A stretch of DNA of 64,000 nt from a virus. Shown piece after piece: positions 22,881-31,113 of the stretch (positions are counted from its first letter, which is position 1; each line of letters starts with the position of its first letter). Made by a program: the position numbers and the translations under genes. Below the pieces are notes generated by a model. The model saw nothing but the letters and a program-made list of their open reading frames with translations, did no database searches and was not told the origin of the DNA. Location of the stretch: positions 1-64,000 of the IMG/VR virus record IMGVR_UViG_3300015202_000003. The stretch is one strand, 5' to 3'.

Positions 22881-23210
22881 ATGGAACAAACACAATGGCT
22901 TTTAGCCTTGAAAGAAGGGGATTTGGTTGTAGTTGCACCTTGGCGAAGCCGTGAATACACGCAGAAGGTGGAAAGAGTGACCAAAACTCAAATCATCCTC
23001 GGGGATAGCGCCAAATTCAACAAACAAGGTTTTGAAGTGCCTTATTCAATGACGGGTTCATGTATAGAAGAGCCGACGCCAGAGAAAATGGCTGTTGTCA
23101 AGCATAAAGTCTCAGTAGAAAAAGTTTTTAGACTGGCGACAAAAGAAAATTTTGCAAAACTGACTATAGATGAACTGTTAGAAATTCAAGCCCTTCTTCA
23201 GAAGAATTAG
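22881..23210 (+). CDS. Unknown protein with a more balanced codon use
   Basis: 109 aa from ATG 22881, with a strong ribosome site gaaggaggtg 9 bases upstream. LKEGDLVVVAPWRSREYTQK then VERVTKTQIILGD is SH3-like (barrel). The G+C content and codons (GTC, GGC, ATC) are higher than in its neighbours, suggesting recent transfer together with the following broken gene. A short RNA/DNA-binding role is possible but unproven. Confidence 0.65.
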   Translation: MEQTQWLLALKEGDLVVVAPWRSREYTQKVERVTKTQIILGDSAKFNKQGFEVPYSMTGSCIEEPTPEKMAVVKHKVSVEKVFRLATKENFAKLTIDELLEIQALLQKN

Positions 23211-23220
23211 GGCTTGAATT

Positions 23221-23444
23221 TTGGCATCCTACATAGCGACGACATCTCTGGAAGGTGTCGAAGCAATCGCCAGAAAAATTAAGAGAGATTGGCAAAAGAA
23301 ACAAAAAAGAGAGAAGGGCGTGGCTATAAGGCGTCCTATACAAACGACGTGACGGCAAGTATTTACTTCTGGAACGGCAAACGATACACAAACCCTCGTT
23401 TGCGCGCCCAACTCAAGAAACATTTTGAAGATGCTTACGAGTAG
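23221..23444 (+). pseudogene. Frameshifted small gene, GC-richer
   Basis: TTG 23221 gives LASYIATTSLEGVEAIARKI and KRDWQKKQKREKG, stop 23352. From about 23325 another frame gives GYKASYTNDVTASIYFWNGK then RYTNPRLRAQLKKHFEDAYE to 23444. Together they read as one protein with a slip near 23325-23335. Codon use matches the preceding gene, not the surroundings. Confidence 0.5.
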
Positions 23445-23468
23445 CGGGTTTCTTGAGTTGAGAAATTA

Positions 23469-23507
23469 AAAAATCCTTGTGTCTAAATTAAAAACACAAG
23501 GATTTTT
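23469..23507 (+). terminator. Terminator
   Basis: aaaaaatccttgtgt pairs with acacaaggattttt. Confidence 0.85.
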
Positions 23508-23575
23508 AATTTCTTTTATAAGCCAAAAAAGGATATTCACCTCTATTTAATCCGTCTTGGTAGAGGATTAAAAAA

Positions 23576-23845
23576 ATGAAATTAAAACGTGCGACACTGT
23601 ATATTTTTCATACTCCTAAAAACTATAATGGAAAGTTCCTTGGGTTTAAATGTAACAATGGAATGGTAGAACTTGTTCCCGATAAAGGAGACGGTATTTT
23701 TCATTCTTCTTCCTATTTTATCGGCAGTAAGAAGAAGAAAAATGCTTGGGAGAAATTTTATTTTTGTCCTGAAGGGACTGTTTTAAAGGAGTATTTTTTG
23801 ACTAACAAAGGGCGTATTTTAAAATCTGTCTGGGTTCACACTTAA
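23576..23845 (+). CDS. Unknown small basic protein
   Basis: 89 aa, ATG after a ggtagaggattaaaaaa ribosome site. Beta-rich with many Lys/aromatic residues (KLKRATLYIFHTPKNYNGKF). No family recognised. Confidence 0.6.
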   Translation: MKLKRATLYIFHTPKNYNGKFLGFKCNNGMVELVPDKGDGIFHSSSYFIGSKKKKNAWEKFYFCPEGTVLKEYFLTNKGRILKSVWVHT

Positions 23846-23868
23846 AAAAATAAGAGGGAAGTTATAGA

Positions 23869-24108
23869 ATGATTAAAACAAAATATGTAAATTTAACAGA
23901 TCAACAAATTTGTTTATCTAAAAAACAATTCGCATTAAAAGAAGCGAGAGAAAGGATTAACGTTCATAAAAAAACGAGGTTTGGAAAAAACAAGGGTACT
24001 GGTTATAGAGTTTATCAATGTCCTGTTTGTAATTTCTGGCATTTGTCTACTATTGATAAACCAGAAAGAGAAAGAGGTTTAGATAGAAGACCTTTGAAAT
24101 TTATTTGA
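23869..24108 (+). CDS. Small basic zinc-finger protein
   Basis: 79 aa. GYRVYQCPVCNFWHLSTI (about 46-63) is a compact C-x2-C-x2-WH finger seen in short phage/bacterial proteins (YxCPxCxxWHLT). Basic N-terminal helix (KEARERINVHKKTRFGKNK). Nucleic-acid binding likely. Confidence 0.65.
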   Translation: MIKTKYVNLTDQQICLSKKQFALKEARERINVHKKTRFGKNKGTGYRVYQCPVCNFWHLSTIDKPERERGLDRRPLKFI

Positions 24109-24128
24109 AAGAGGTTTAAATTAAAAAA

Positions 24129-24548
24129 ATGACAAAACAAGAGATAGTAGAGAAAACAATGGAAGCAACAAAGTTAGGTTCTACTTTAACGGGGGGTTTT
24201 TGGGGGGTTTTTCACGGCTCTCCTGTAGAATTTACCCTTATAGATAAAAAGAAAAGTCTCTTCGGCCCTCTCGCTTCTTTTTTAGTTTCTCCTAATACAG
24301 AGGACAGTTTTTTTCTAACAACCAATTTTTCAAATTTAAGTCAAGCATTAAATTTAAAACCTTCTTTTGTTTGCGGTTTTCAAAATAGTTTTGACAACAT
24401 CAACTCTAAAGAATTTTCGGACAAAACCGACAAAATAAATTCTCAACTATACTTAGAAGGGGTTGCACAGGGTTTGTGGGTTAGGTATAAGCTAATACAA
24501 CTTAATCAAATAGACCCTGATGAATTGTGTGCAAATTATTTCAAGTAG
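24129..24548 (+). CDS. Unknown protein
   Basis: 139 aa; start preceded by agaggtttaaattaaaaaa, the typical lead of this phage. Contains GGFWGVFHGSPVEFTLIDKK and FLTTNFSNLSQALNLKPSF. Not recognised. Confidence 0.6.
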   Translation: MTKQEIVEKTMEATKLGSTLTGGFWGVFHGSPVEFTLIDKKKSLFGPLASFLVSPNTEDSFFLTTNFSNLSQALNLKPSFVCGFQNSFDNINSKEFSDKTDKINSQLYLEGVAQGLWVRYKLIQLNQIDPDELCANYFK

Positions 24549-24636
24549 GAACTTAAAAACAATTTCTCTTATTTAATTAGAGGGGAAAATTCTTTTTTTG
24601 TGTTCGTTTATATTTTTAGAGGATTAAATTAAAAAA

Positions 24637-25014
24637 ATGTCAATTTATTTTTATGTCGGCCCTTATGTTAAAGCTGTCTCAAATGTAAATTCTGAAAATC
24701 ACCGAGAGGCTTTTGAGGTTTTTGAGGATGTAGATTTCAATGAGGATTTGGCTCTTCACAATTTCAATCATCGAAAAGAAAACGCAGATGAATTTTGGTT
24801 GCCTAATAAAACAAATAAATATACTTCTTCTTATGCTACACAAGTAGAAAATTTAGTTGAGAGTAGAGAAAACGGCGATGTCTGTTTAGATAATTTAGAT
24901 ATGGACAAAGAGTGCGATGCTTTTGAACTATCTTACGCAGAACCACTTAAGTTTTTAGAATCTTGCGGGAGAAAGATAGAAGTTTGTTATGGGGTTTTAG
25001 TTTCTTATGCCTAA
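24637..25014 (+). CDS. Unknown protein
   Basis: 125 aa; same ribosome-site lead (agaggattaaattaaaaaa). Acidic, FYVGPYVKAVSNVNSENHRE and ending YGVLVSYA. Overlaps the next start by 8 bases. No family. Confidence 0.6.
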   Translation: MSIYFYVGPYVKAVSNVNSENHREAFEVFEDVDFNEDLALHNFNHRKENADEFWLPNKTNKYTSSYATQVENLVESRENGDVCLDNLDMDKECDAFELSYAEPLKFLESCGRKIEVCYGVLVSYA

Positions 25015-25375
25015 AAACTTTGAAGTTGTTTTTCATTTAGAAATTATTAAAATAGATGAACACTTAACTAAAGAGCGTATTTGGGCAATGGAATATCCTT
25101 ATATGAAATCTTTGGAACCTATCTACGAAAAGGATTCTTTGTTTTTTTTCTCTGTTACAGAGTGTAGAAAAAAGTGGGAGAAAATAGGTTTTATTTTTTG
25201 TGAATTAGAAGACGAAAATCGTTTTGGAGATTGGTGTGTTTACAAGGACACTATAAAGGGTATTTCAGAGTGGTCTTTTTCATGTTCTCTTTCACAACAT
25301 GAAAAGTTGGAGGTTTGGAGTATATTTAAATTATTTTTAAACGAAGAAGAATTTAAAAAAATTTTTTTAAATTAG
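25007..25375 (+). CDS. Unknown protein
   Basis: 122 aa; starts inside the preceding gene. Acidic/aromatic; ECRKKWEKIGFIFCELEDEN, SLSQHEKLEVWSIFKLFLNE. Ends with the same (F)xxFLNEEEFKKI pattern as the product of 28077 (FLKNFISSEEFDKIL), so they may be distant paralogs. Confidence 0.6.
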   Translation: MPKNFEVVFHLEIIKIDEHLTKERIWAMEYPYMKSLEPIYEKDSLFFFSVTECRKKWEKIGFIFCELEDENRFGDWCVYKDTIKGISEWSFSCSLSQHEKLEVWSIFKLFLNEEEFKKIFLN

Positions 25376-25398
25376 ATAGAAGTGAAAAACAACTTAAA

Positions 25399-25614
25399 AT
25401 GACATTAGAAGCTTTGTTAGAATTGAAGTCGGAACTGAAACGTTTTGAAAGCCGTTTAGAACATTGCATAGAAGACGAGGTAGAAGAGAAAAGACGAAAG
25501 GAAAAAGGTCTTAAATATCCTCATACTCAAACGTCTTTCAAACACAATAGAATAGCGGCTCTCAAACGTTCTGGTTTGGATTTAAAATTTAAGATAACCG
25601 AGACATTAAAATAA
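25399..25614 (+). CDS. Small helical protein
   Basis: 71 aa; long amphipathic helix (LEALLELKSELKRFESRLEH) and a basic end. Coiled-coil likely. Unknown. Confidence 0.55.
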   Translation: MTLEALLELKSELKRFESRLEHCIEDEVEEKRRKEKGLKYPHTQTSFKHNRIAALKRSGLDLKFKITETLK

Positions 25615-25631
25615 GAGATTAAAAACTTACG

Positions 25632-25748
25632 ATGAAAAAATTTAAAGACATACCACGGGGTAAATTGAAAAGTTTTTCTTTTTTAAATTTTGTTCCTTTT
25701 TCAATATTAAAAGCACGGAGTTCATTTAAAAAATGTTTAAAAAATTAA
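25632..25748 (+). CDS. Very small basic protein (doubtful)
   Basis: 38 aa from ATG 25632 (MKKFKDIPRGKLKSFSFLNF). Overlaps the next gene by 16 bases. Could instead be leader sequence. Confidence 0.3.
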   Translation: MKKFKDIPRGKLKSFSFLNFVPFSILKARSSFKKCLKN

Positions 25749-26182
25749 GTTTGTGTTCTCATCCTCCCGATAAATTGGTAGTTCAAAAAGTCCATAAAGA
25801 ATCTAATTTAGGTTTATTGTATTTTGATTTGAAGATTCCTTTTTATGGCTGTGAAGAGGGTGACACTTGTATTACTCTTTTACGATGTTTAAATTGCGGT
25901 GAGATTTTAACTCTTTATAATGCGGATATAAAGGGGTTTAATTCTCATAAAAACATTATAAAATATGATGAGGTAGCTTTTAAAGAAACTTCTTTTCTTA
26001 GAACTCAGGTTTGTTCCAATTCTGAAATTAAACCGGAAGATTCTACTCTCATTGTAAATTATCTTTGGAATGAAAAAAGAATGAAAAGAGAATCTCGTAA
26101 CGGGGCTTTTATAATTTTCTACCGTTTTTTAATTGTCTTTCTTTCTGTGATATTGGTTTATGTAATAGACCATAAATTTTAA
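25733..26182 (+). CDS. Membrane-anchored protein with Cys motifs
   Basis: 149 aa. CSHPPDK near residue 8 and LLRCLNCGEIL (about 48-58) may share a zinc ion; one C-terminal transmembrane helix IIFYRFLIVFLSVILVYVID (about 127-146). Probably an inner-membrane protein with a cytoplasmic zinc domain. Unknown family. Confidence 0.6.
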   Translation: MFKKLSLCSHPPDKLVVQKVHKESNLGLLYFDLKIPFYGCEEGDTCITLLRCLNCGEILTLYNADIKGFNSHKNIIKYDEVAFKETSFLRTQVCSNSEIKPEDSTLIVNYLWNEKRMKRESRNGAFIIFYRFLIVFLSVILVYVIDHKF

Positions 26183-26183
26183 A

Positions 26184-26236
26184 TTTCAGTTATAAGTTTT
26201 CGTGTGAATCTCTTTTTTCCCCGTAGGCGTTTAATC
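26184..26236 (+). promoter_or_regulatory. TTATAAG ... AGGCGTTTAATC leader module
   Basis: tttcagttataagttttcgt ... ccgtaggcgtttaatctata before the ATG at 26244. Confidence 0.45.
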
Positions 26237-26243
26237 TATAACA

Positions 26244-26444
26244 ATGAAAAAATACGCTGTCACTTTTAGGGTCTTAGGTCAAAAATCCAGCACGCTTAAT
26301 TTCTGGGCTTCTAATCAAAAAGAAGCGACGGATGGTGCCATAAATTTTATGTTTCGTATTGGCGTTTTGACGGAAGAGAATTTGAGAATGATTTCTTTTT
26401 CAGAAGCCACTGAAATTAAAGAGGAGGTTTTTGAGATTGTTTGA
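26244..26444 (+). CDS. Small DpnD/PcfM-like protein
   Basis: 66 aa: KKYAVTFRVLGQKSSTLNFW, ASNQKEATDGAINFMF. Beta-strand plus helix organisation as in the product of 6799. Overlaps the next gene. Unknown role. Confidence 0.55.
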   Translation: MKKYAVTFRVLGQKSSTLNFWASNQKEATDGAINFMFRIGVLTEENLRMISFSEATEIKEEVFEIV

Positions 26445-27003
26445 AAAACAATTTCCTGATTTAAAATCCTCTTATCAACCTCGAAAACAAGATGGTTGGC
26501 TTTATAAATTTCTTCTTAAAGCGACACAGCCGGAATTTGACGCTTTGAAAGAAGAAGGAGAAAAGACAATAGCTCCTTCTCTTCGGAATTGGCTTTTGTC
26601 TTTAACTCCTGTTTCGGACTTAGAGATTTTAAGAAAATATGATTTAACAGAAATCCGACAGGGAATTTCTGTTAGGCTTTACGAGAATGGAACGTCCTAT
26701 TTTCCGGAATCTTTTTATCTTTCTTTTGAAGAATCAATAGAAGTTCCTCGCATACACGTTTCATATTATGCGATTGGAGAAAAGGACAAAGGAAGATTTT
26801 TTGAAGATATTTTATCTATTCCACAGAAACACTACTCTTTTTTTGAAAGAGTGTCTATTTTTTCGGCTCTAAGAAAAGAAAGTTTAAAACTAAGTTTTCA
26901 ATGGTTAGATGAAAGAATTAAAGACAAGTCTAAACCTAAACTAACTTGGGGAGAGATAGTGGAAAAGTTTCCTATGCTAAAAGTTTTGGTTGTGGAGAAT
27001 TAA
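26437..27003 (+). CDS. Unknown protein (TTG start)
   Basis: 188 aa from TTG 26437; a perfect gaggagg at 26421-26427 sits 9 bases before it, deciding this start (TTG 26431 is too close; no ATG nearby). LFEKQFPDLKSSYQPRKQDG then WLYKFLLKATQPEFDALKEE; C-terminal LTWGEIVEKFPMLK. Helical; not recognised. Confidence 0.6.
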   Translation: MFEKQFPDLKSSYQPRKQDGWLYKFLLKATQPEFDALKEEGEKTIAPSLRNWLLSLTPVSDLEILRKYDLTEIRQGISVRLYENGTSYFPESFYLSFEESIEVPRIHVSYYAIGEKDKGRFFEDILSIPQKHYSFFERVSIFSALRKESLKLSFQWLDERIKDKSKPKLTWGEIVEKFPMLKVLVVEN

Positions 27004-27007
27004 AAAA

Positions 27008-27214
27008 ATGAAAAAGACATCTAAAACGACACTGTTAACTCTTCAAGGGTTATATTTTCTCTATTATTTTGCAGTAGCTTTTGCAGCCCAACTTTTCTTT
27101 CCGTCCCCTCATTCTACCCTAACAAAAGCAGTTTTAATTTCTTTCTTTTCGGCTATTTTAGCAACTTTTGTGGTGTGGGTTTACGGTTTGATTTCACAGA
27201 AAAAAAAGGTTTGA
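27008..27214 (+). CDS. Small two-helix membrane protein
   Basis: 68 aa from ATG 27008. TM1 LLTLQGLYFLYYFAVAFAAQ, TM2 AVLISFFSAILATFVVWVYG; positive C-terminal tail SQKKKV. Two-span, short, positively charged end: could be holin-like, but no family motif. Confidence 0.6.
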   Translation: MKKTSKTTLLTLQGLYFLYYFAVAFAAQLFFPSPHSTLTKAVLISFFSAILATFVVWVYGLISQKKKV

Positions 27215-27250
27215 TTTTATCTATTTCTACGAATTTTGGGAGGTTAGAGA

Positions 27251-27568
27251 GTGATTAAAGAGCTTGAAAATGTAAAAGGTTTTCGCTGTGAAACCTCGTA
27301 TCAAAGAAAAATGAATTTGGATTTAAAAAACCCTGTTCGTTATTATTCTTTAGATAACGGTTACAATTTAGTAACCAGTTTATGCGGCACTTATGGGGAA
27401 TTTGTCTACCATGTTGATTGGGGAAAAGAAAGGCTTTGGAGTGCTTGTAAGGGTTTATACGATCTTCCGGATTGCTTTTTTTCTTGGGTAGACGAAGGAA
27501 ATTTAGTAAGACTTAAATTTGAACTTGTAGACGATACACGTTGGTTAGACTACTTTTTAACTTTGTAA
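27251..27568 (+). CDS. Unknown protein (GTG start)
   Basis: 105 aa; GTG after gggaggttagaga. RCETSYQRKMNLDLKNPVRY then LVTSLCGTYGEFVYHVDWGK. Beta-rich. No family. Confidence 0.55.
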   Translation: MIKELENVKGFRCETSYQRKMNLDLKNPVRYYSLDNGYNLVTSLCGTYGEFVYHVDWGKERLWSACKGLYDLPDCFFSWVDEGNLVRLKFELVDDTRWLDYFLTL

Positions 27569-27579
27569 AGAGAAATAAA

Positions 27580-27978
27580 ATGAATATTTTAATTTTAGAA
27601 CCCAAAGACGGGACACGTTATTACTTCTCTTTTGCGGAAGTTGAGAGTGAGTTTATTAAAAAAAATTTAGGGTTTTATCTTACGTCTGTAATCCGTCAAA
27701 TTTCTTTTGCTCCTGTCAATTCCCTTTTAATCTCTGTGTTGTTAGAACACAATCAAGAAGAAAACCTTTGCTTATATTTATCTTTTCCTTATTTTGTTGA
27801 GAAAATAAAAGGAAGAAATTTTTCTGTGGAAGATGCCCGCAAAGACTGGGGATTGAAATTGTTTTACGGTTTGTGTTTGTTTTGTTTGCACAGAAGCGGA
27901 GATTTATTAATTCAAGAAGAGCTAAACTCTAAATTAGGGGTTGATTGGCAAAAGAGGTCTTTGGAGAGGCTATTTTAA
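27580..27978 (+). CDS. Unknown protein
   Basis: 132 aa from ATG 27580 (after a 27541 opening). LILEPKDGTRYYFSFAEVES, NLCLYLSFPYFVEKIKGRNF; mixed alpha/beta. Unknown. Confidence 0.55.
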   Translation: MNILILEPKDGTRYYFSFAEVESEFIKKNLGFYLTSVIRQISFAPVNSLLISVLLEHNQEENLCLYLSFPYFVEKIKGRNFSVEDARKDWGLKLFYGLCLFCLHRSGDLLIQEELNSKLGVDWQKRSLERLF

Positions 27979-28076
27979 ATCTTGTTAAAGCAATTGCTTG
28001 GTAAAGTGCTGTTTTGATTCCTGAAGGGGGTTACAAGAGATAAGTTTCTTTCTCCTGCTCTGTTTTTTGTGCTTTG

Positions 28077-28496
28077 ATGGAAAAATTTAAACCTAATTTC
28101 TTGATTTTTGAAGTGGCAATAAAAGCCTTAAAAGAAAACGATTTTGTCGTTAGATTTTCTATTTATAGAAGTTTGGAGGGTTTTAATGAAAAGGGGTTTA
28201 GAGAACTGAACTCTTCTTCAATTAAACTTTACAGTGGTTTTTTACCCGTTGTAAAAAATAATATCAAGCCTTTTCTTGAAAAACTTGGTTTTAAATTTTT
28301 ACAGCAAACAGAGGATGTTGAGACTGGTTTTAATACTACGGGCAAATGGTCAAATACTGGGGGTTGGTCAGAAATTGTTTTTCCTTTCCCCGCAAACCAA
28401 AAAGAAAAGACAAGGCTGTGGTATTTTTTAAAAAATTTTATTTCCTCAGAAGAGTTTGATAAAATCCTAACGTTTGAAAACACTCAATTAAAATGA
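28077..28496 (+). CDS. Unknown protein
   Basis: 139 aa from ATG 28077. Beta-rich N-term, Gly/Trp-rich centre (GFNTTGKWSNTGGWSEIVFP), helical end FLKNFISSEEFDKIL. The stop overlaps the next ATG (ATGA). See 25007 for a similar end. Confidence 0.6.
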   Translation: MEKFKPNFLIFEVAIKALKENDFVVRFSIYRSLEGFNEKGFRELNSSSIKLYSGFLPVVKNNIKPFLEKLGFKFLQQTEDVETGFNTTGKWSNTGGWSEIVFPFPANQKEKTRLWYFLKNFISSEEFDKILTFENTQLK

Positions 28497-28834
28497 AACA
28501 TTTATTTTTAGACGACACAAGAAACCCTGAAGATGTAATTTGGGTTAATTTACCAAAGAACGTAGAGTGGGATATTGTTAGAAATTACCGTCAATTTTGT
28601 CTTTACTTAGAAGAGAACGGAGTTCCTGATTTCATCTCTTTTGATTTTAACTTAGGGGATTCTTTAGACGGCTATCAATGTGCCAATTATTTAGTTGCAA
28701 AAGTAACTCAAAAAAAATTGAAATGGAATCCCAACTTTAAATTTGAGGTTCATTCTTCTGACTCTTTAGCGGTTAAGAAAACCTCTGATTTTTTAAATCA
28801 GCACATTAAGTTGTTTAATAGATTAGAAGATTAG
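28493..28834 (+). CDS. Cyclic-phosphate processing receiver (cPPR)-like protein
   Basis: 113 aa. LFLDDTRNPED (4-14), a centre IVRNYRQFCLYLEENGVPDF followed by ISFDFNLGDSLDGYQCANYL, and FEVHSSDSLAVKK. This is the pattern of the small receiver-like domain predicted to act in cyclic-phosphate (RNA repair) pathways: DDxR-P, S[FL]D.(D/N)LG, VHS. Often seen in phages and near RNA ligases/tRNA repair. Residue Asn in place of Asp in SFDFNLGD is noted. No ligase gene is in the window. Confidence 0.7.
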   Translation: MKHLFLDDTRNPEDVIWVNLPKNVEWDIVRNYRQFCLYLEENGVPDFISFDFNLGDSLDGYQCANYLVAKVTQKKLKWNPNFKFEVHSSDSLAVKKTSDFLNQHIKLFNRLED

Positions 28835-28840
28835 ACAATA

Positions 28841-28874
28841 AAAAACCTGATTAAATTTTGTAATCAGGTTTTTT
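28841..28874 (+). terminator. Terminator
   Basis: aaaaaacctgatta pairs with taatcaggtttttt. Confidence 0.85.
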
Positions 28875-28906
28875 AAGAGGTGTTTAAATATATGTGTTGT
28901 TGGCTT

Positions 28907-29254
28907 TTAAGTGTATTGTATAGCAACTTCCAAGTATTTTTTTATTTTAGCAATAGCTTCTTGGATTGTCTTATAAGAAGTTTTGCGAAAATTCAAAGGG
29001 ATTTTGTAAGATTTTTTGAATTGTTCTATTTTCCCGTTACTGTCTATTGAAAACATACTGTAACGAGAGTTTTCATAAATTTCGTTGTTCCAATTTTCAC
29101 GGGGATCAAGGGAGACAATAACCGATAACGAAGCCGTGTCTTTTCCCCCCAAAGTTGAGAGTTTAACTTGAACGACAGGAACGCTACCTTTAAGCCCGTT
29201 CAAAACTTCGATTCTATCTTCTTCTGTGAGTGGTTTGTCGATGGTTTTTTCCAT
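28907..29254 (-). CDS. Unknown protein
   Basis: 115 aa on the minus strand. MEKTIDKPLTEEDRIEVLNG; VKLSTLGGKDTASLSVIVSL; C-terminal KTIQEAIAKIKKYLEVAI. Beta-rich core. Leader contains gacgtttag on the minus strand. No family. Confidence 0.6.
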   Translation of the reverse strand: MEKTIDKPLTEEDRIEVLNGLKGSVPVVQVKLSTLGGKDTASLSVIVSLDPRENWNNEIYENSRYSMFSIDSNGKIEQFKKSYKIPLNFRKTSYKTIQEAIAKIKKYLEVAIQYT

Positions 29255-29345
29255 GTTATTCTAAACGTCCTATATTATCGAGATTTCCTTTTATTTTTTA
29301 ACAGAGTAATAAGCCCTTTCGGGCTAATTGTTTATAGAAAAGAAT

Positions 29346-29512
29346 GTCTTATACAGCTAAACAAACCATGAAAATTTACAGGGAGAAGATAAAAATTTAA
29401 ATGTTGGAAATTTGTTCAAAGTTTAGATTTAGGAGAAAAACAAGCTATTCAACAAACTAAAAGTGATTTTTGCTTGTTGAGATTAATTTTTAAAAACTCA
29501 ACAAGCAAAAAT
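29346..29512 (+). pseudogene. Probable gene remnant before a terminator
   Basis: MSYTAKQTMKIYREKIKI and, one frame away, KCWKFVQSLDLGEKQAIQQT KSDF-like sequence. The two read as one interrupted small protein. Ends in the hairpin 29466-29513. Confidence 0.3.
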
Positions 29513-29513
29513 T
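29466..29513 (+). terminator. Terminator
   Basis: tttttgcttgttgag pairs with ctcaacaagcaaaaa. Confidence 0.85.
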
Positions 29514-29564
29514 AAAAATTAAAACAGATAAAGAAGAAGATAACGACAGTTAAAAAATTAAAAA

Positions 29565-29906
29565 ATGAAAACTAACATAGATATTTCAGGATTAAAGAAA
29601 GCGGACGTATTGGCGGCTTTATATAACGGAGCCAAACCCGTTGGTAATGGAGAACTTCATTATCACCCCAAGCCCGCAACTTCTGCTGAGTTTCAAGAAG
29701 TTTTAAATAGAGTTGTTCAATCGTCCCTTTTGATTCCCGGTTCAGTTCCTTCTTATTACGTTGATTGGTATGAAGGAAGAGAATTAAAGGTAGATTTAAA
29801 TTCTGACACAGAGTTTGATTGTTTCCAATACGACAAAACTAACGGAGAGGGCGCTGCACAAAAAGCGGTAGATTCTCTGTTTTTTTACATCTCTCTTCTT
29901 ATTTAA
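29565..29906 (+). CDS. Conserved phage hypothetical protein
   Basis: 113 aa. DISGLKKADVLAALYNGAKP, GELHYHP, YYVDWYEGRELKVDL, YDKTNGEGAAQKAVDSL. I recognise the pattern L.KADVLAALYN.A.P.G.G.L.Y, F.Y..G..MKVDL and NGEGAAQ.A from many phage/bacterial proteins of about 85-115 aa; function unknown. Here the last residues (FFYISLLI) are unusually hydrophobic. Confidence 0.8.
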   Translation: MKTNIDISGLKKADVLAALYNGAKPVGNGELHYHPKPATSAEFQEVLNRVVQSSLLIPGSVPSYYVDWYEGRELKVDLNSDTEFDCFQYDKTNGEGAAQKAVDSLFFYISLLI

Positions 29907-29940
29907 AAGTTTAAATTCCATTAAAAGTCTTCTCTTAAAA

Positions 29941-29982
29941 TAAAACCCCTCTTAAAGTTTAAATTTTAAGAGGGGTTTTATT
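29941..29982 (+). terminator. Terminator
   Basis: taaaacccctctta pairs with taagaggggtttta. Confidence 0.85.
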
Positions 29983-30238
29983 TCATCGTAAAATTACGAG
30001 GATAAAATTAATGTTGTGGCATAGAACGGTTTTTTAAATAGAAATTTATGAAGTTGAATATGTCTATGTTTTTTTACATCTCTCTTCTTCTTCTTTTGAG
30101 TTAAAAGTTAAAAATATTTTTTAAGTTTGAAAGTGAAAATTTAGAGACTGTTATTAAGCATATAAAGGAGAAAACTTTTCAAAAACCTCTTTTAATTCTT
30201 CAATTATAGTCTTTAAATTAAAATAAAGAATATATACA

Positions 30239-30466
30239 ATGACAAAAAAATTAAAAATAAACCCTGTTAGGGGAGGTTATATTCAATTTGCAATTGTTCG
30301 ACAGGAGGAAAACTGGGAGGGTTTTTTAGAAGAGAAGGTTATTTTTTCACTTGTGTTGGACAACGAACAAGCTCGTTTTTTCATTATAAATTTTGAAGAA
30401 GCTGTTGAAGTTTCCGAAAACTATGAAAAGGATGTTTTACGATTCCGCACTTTGATAGGAGATTAA
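30239..30466 (+). CDS. Unknown small protein
   Basis: 75 aa. YIQFAIVRQEENWEGFLEEK; VIFSLVLDNEQARFFIINFE. Immediately precedes the paralog array; transcribed with it (7-base gap). Unknown. Confidence 0.55.
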   Translation: MTKKLKINPVRGGYIQFAIVRQEENWEGFLEEKVIFSLVLDNEQARFFIINFEEAVEVSENYEKDVLRFRTLIGD

Positions 30467-30473
30467 AATTTAT

Positions 30474-30971
30474 ATGAAAATGAAAGTAAAAGTAACAGGA
30501 CTAAGTTTAGTAAAAAAAGCTTTATATAATTTCGAGGATTATGTTGATTCTAAGTTTTTTAAAATTAAAAATTTAACAGAGCTAAGTTTTCTCTTCTCTT
30601 CTTATTTTAAGAGTTTAGAAGACGAAATTATTTCAAAAGTTGAACTTTCTGAAGCCGACTATAATTTTGATTATTCATCTCTTCTAAGACCCCGTCCTGA
30701 TTCCCCAGAATACATAGATTTAAGATTGTGGTTTAAAATTCCTCCTCCTTCAAAAACCACAGCTAAAAGTTCGACTTTTTGCATAGCTTTTAGCATTTAC
30801 GAAGATGCCGTTACTGTTAGCGAGTTAGATTTTCCTTTTGGGATGGATTTAGCCAAGAAAGACTTTGAATTTGAATCTGTTTCTTCTTATAGACCTTCTA
30901 TAAATCAAGTTATGATTTATATTGGGGGGCGTTTTAAGTTTATTTGTAGTAAAATTGATTCGTATGAATAA
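30474..30971 (+). CDS. Array paralog 1 (IYEDAI family)
   Basis: 165 aa. N-terminal helix, then a beta-sandwich-like region with the family centre AFSIYEDAVTVSELDFPF (about 100-118) and a C-terminal helix ending in GRFKFICSKID. Eight copies with this layout follow each other to 35142, each about 155-169 aa and rather divergent (family: R/KPxPxxPEY.[DE]L.L.F near 80, [LI].IYEDAI near 105, .GF..L...L at the end). No known family matched; repeated in tandem and fast evolving. Confidence 0.65.
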   Translation: MKMKVKVTGLSLVKKALYNFEDYVDSKFFKIKNLTELSFLFSSYFKSLEDEIISKVELSEADYNFDYSSLLRPRPDSPEYIDLRLWFKIPPPSKTTAKSSTFCIAFSIYEDAVTVSELDFPFGMDLAKKDFEFESVSSYRPSINQVMIYIGGRFKFICSKIDSYE

Positions 30972-31091
30972 AGAACAAATAAACTACATATCCGAGTTTT
31001 TAGGTTTTCCCACTATCAGATAAATAAATTATTTTCATATTTTTGACAATTTAATTCGTCTTCGGAGATGTTTGTGGAGTCACTTTGATAC

Positions 31092-31113
31092 GCTTGTCAG
31101 AGGGGCAATTCAC
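31092..31113. mobile_element. IS200/IS605-end-like scar inside a broken paralog
   Basis: gcttgtcagaggggcaattc then ac. Same core as the scars at 14451, 15358 and 21339. Confidence 0.45.

Noticed and set aside
27979-28076. tRNA or small RNA in the 100-base gap before 28077
   Set aside because: No cloverleaf or strong hairpin with T run found.
29168-29371. 67-aa + strand frame opposite the minus-strand gene
   Set aside because: Antisense shadow of 28907-29254 and its leader, with no ribosome site.
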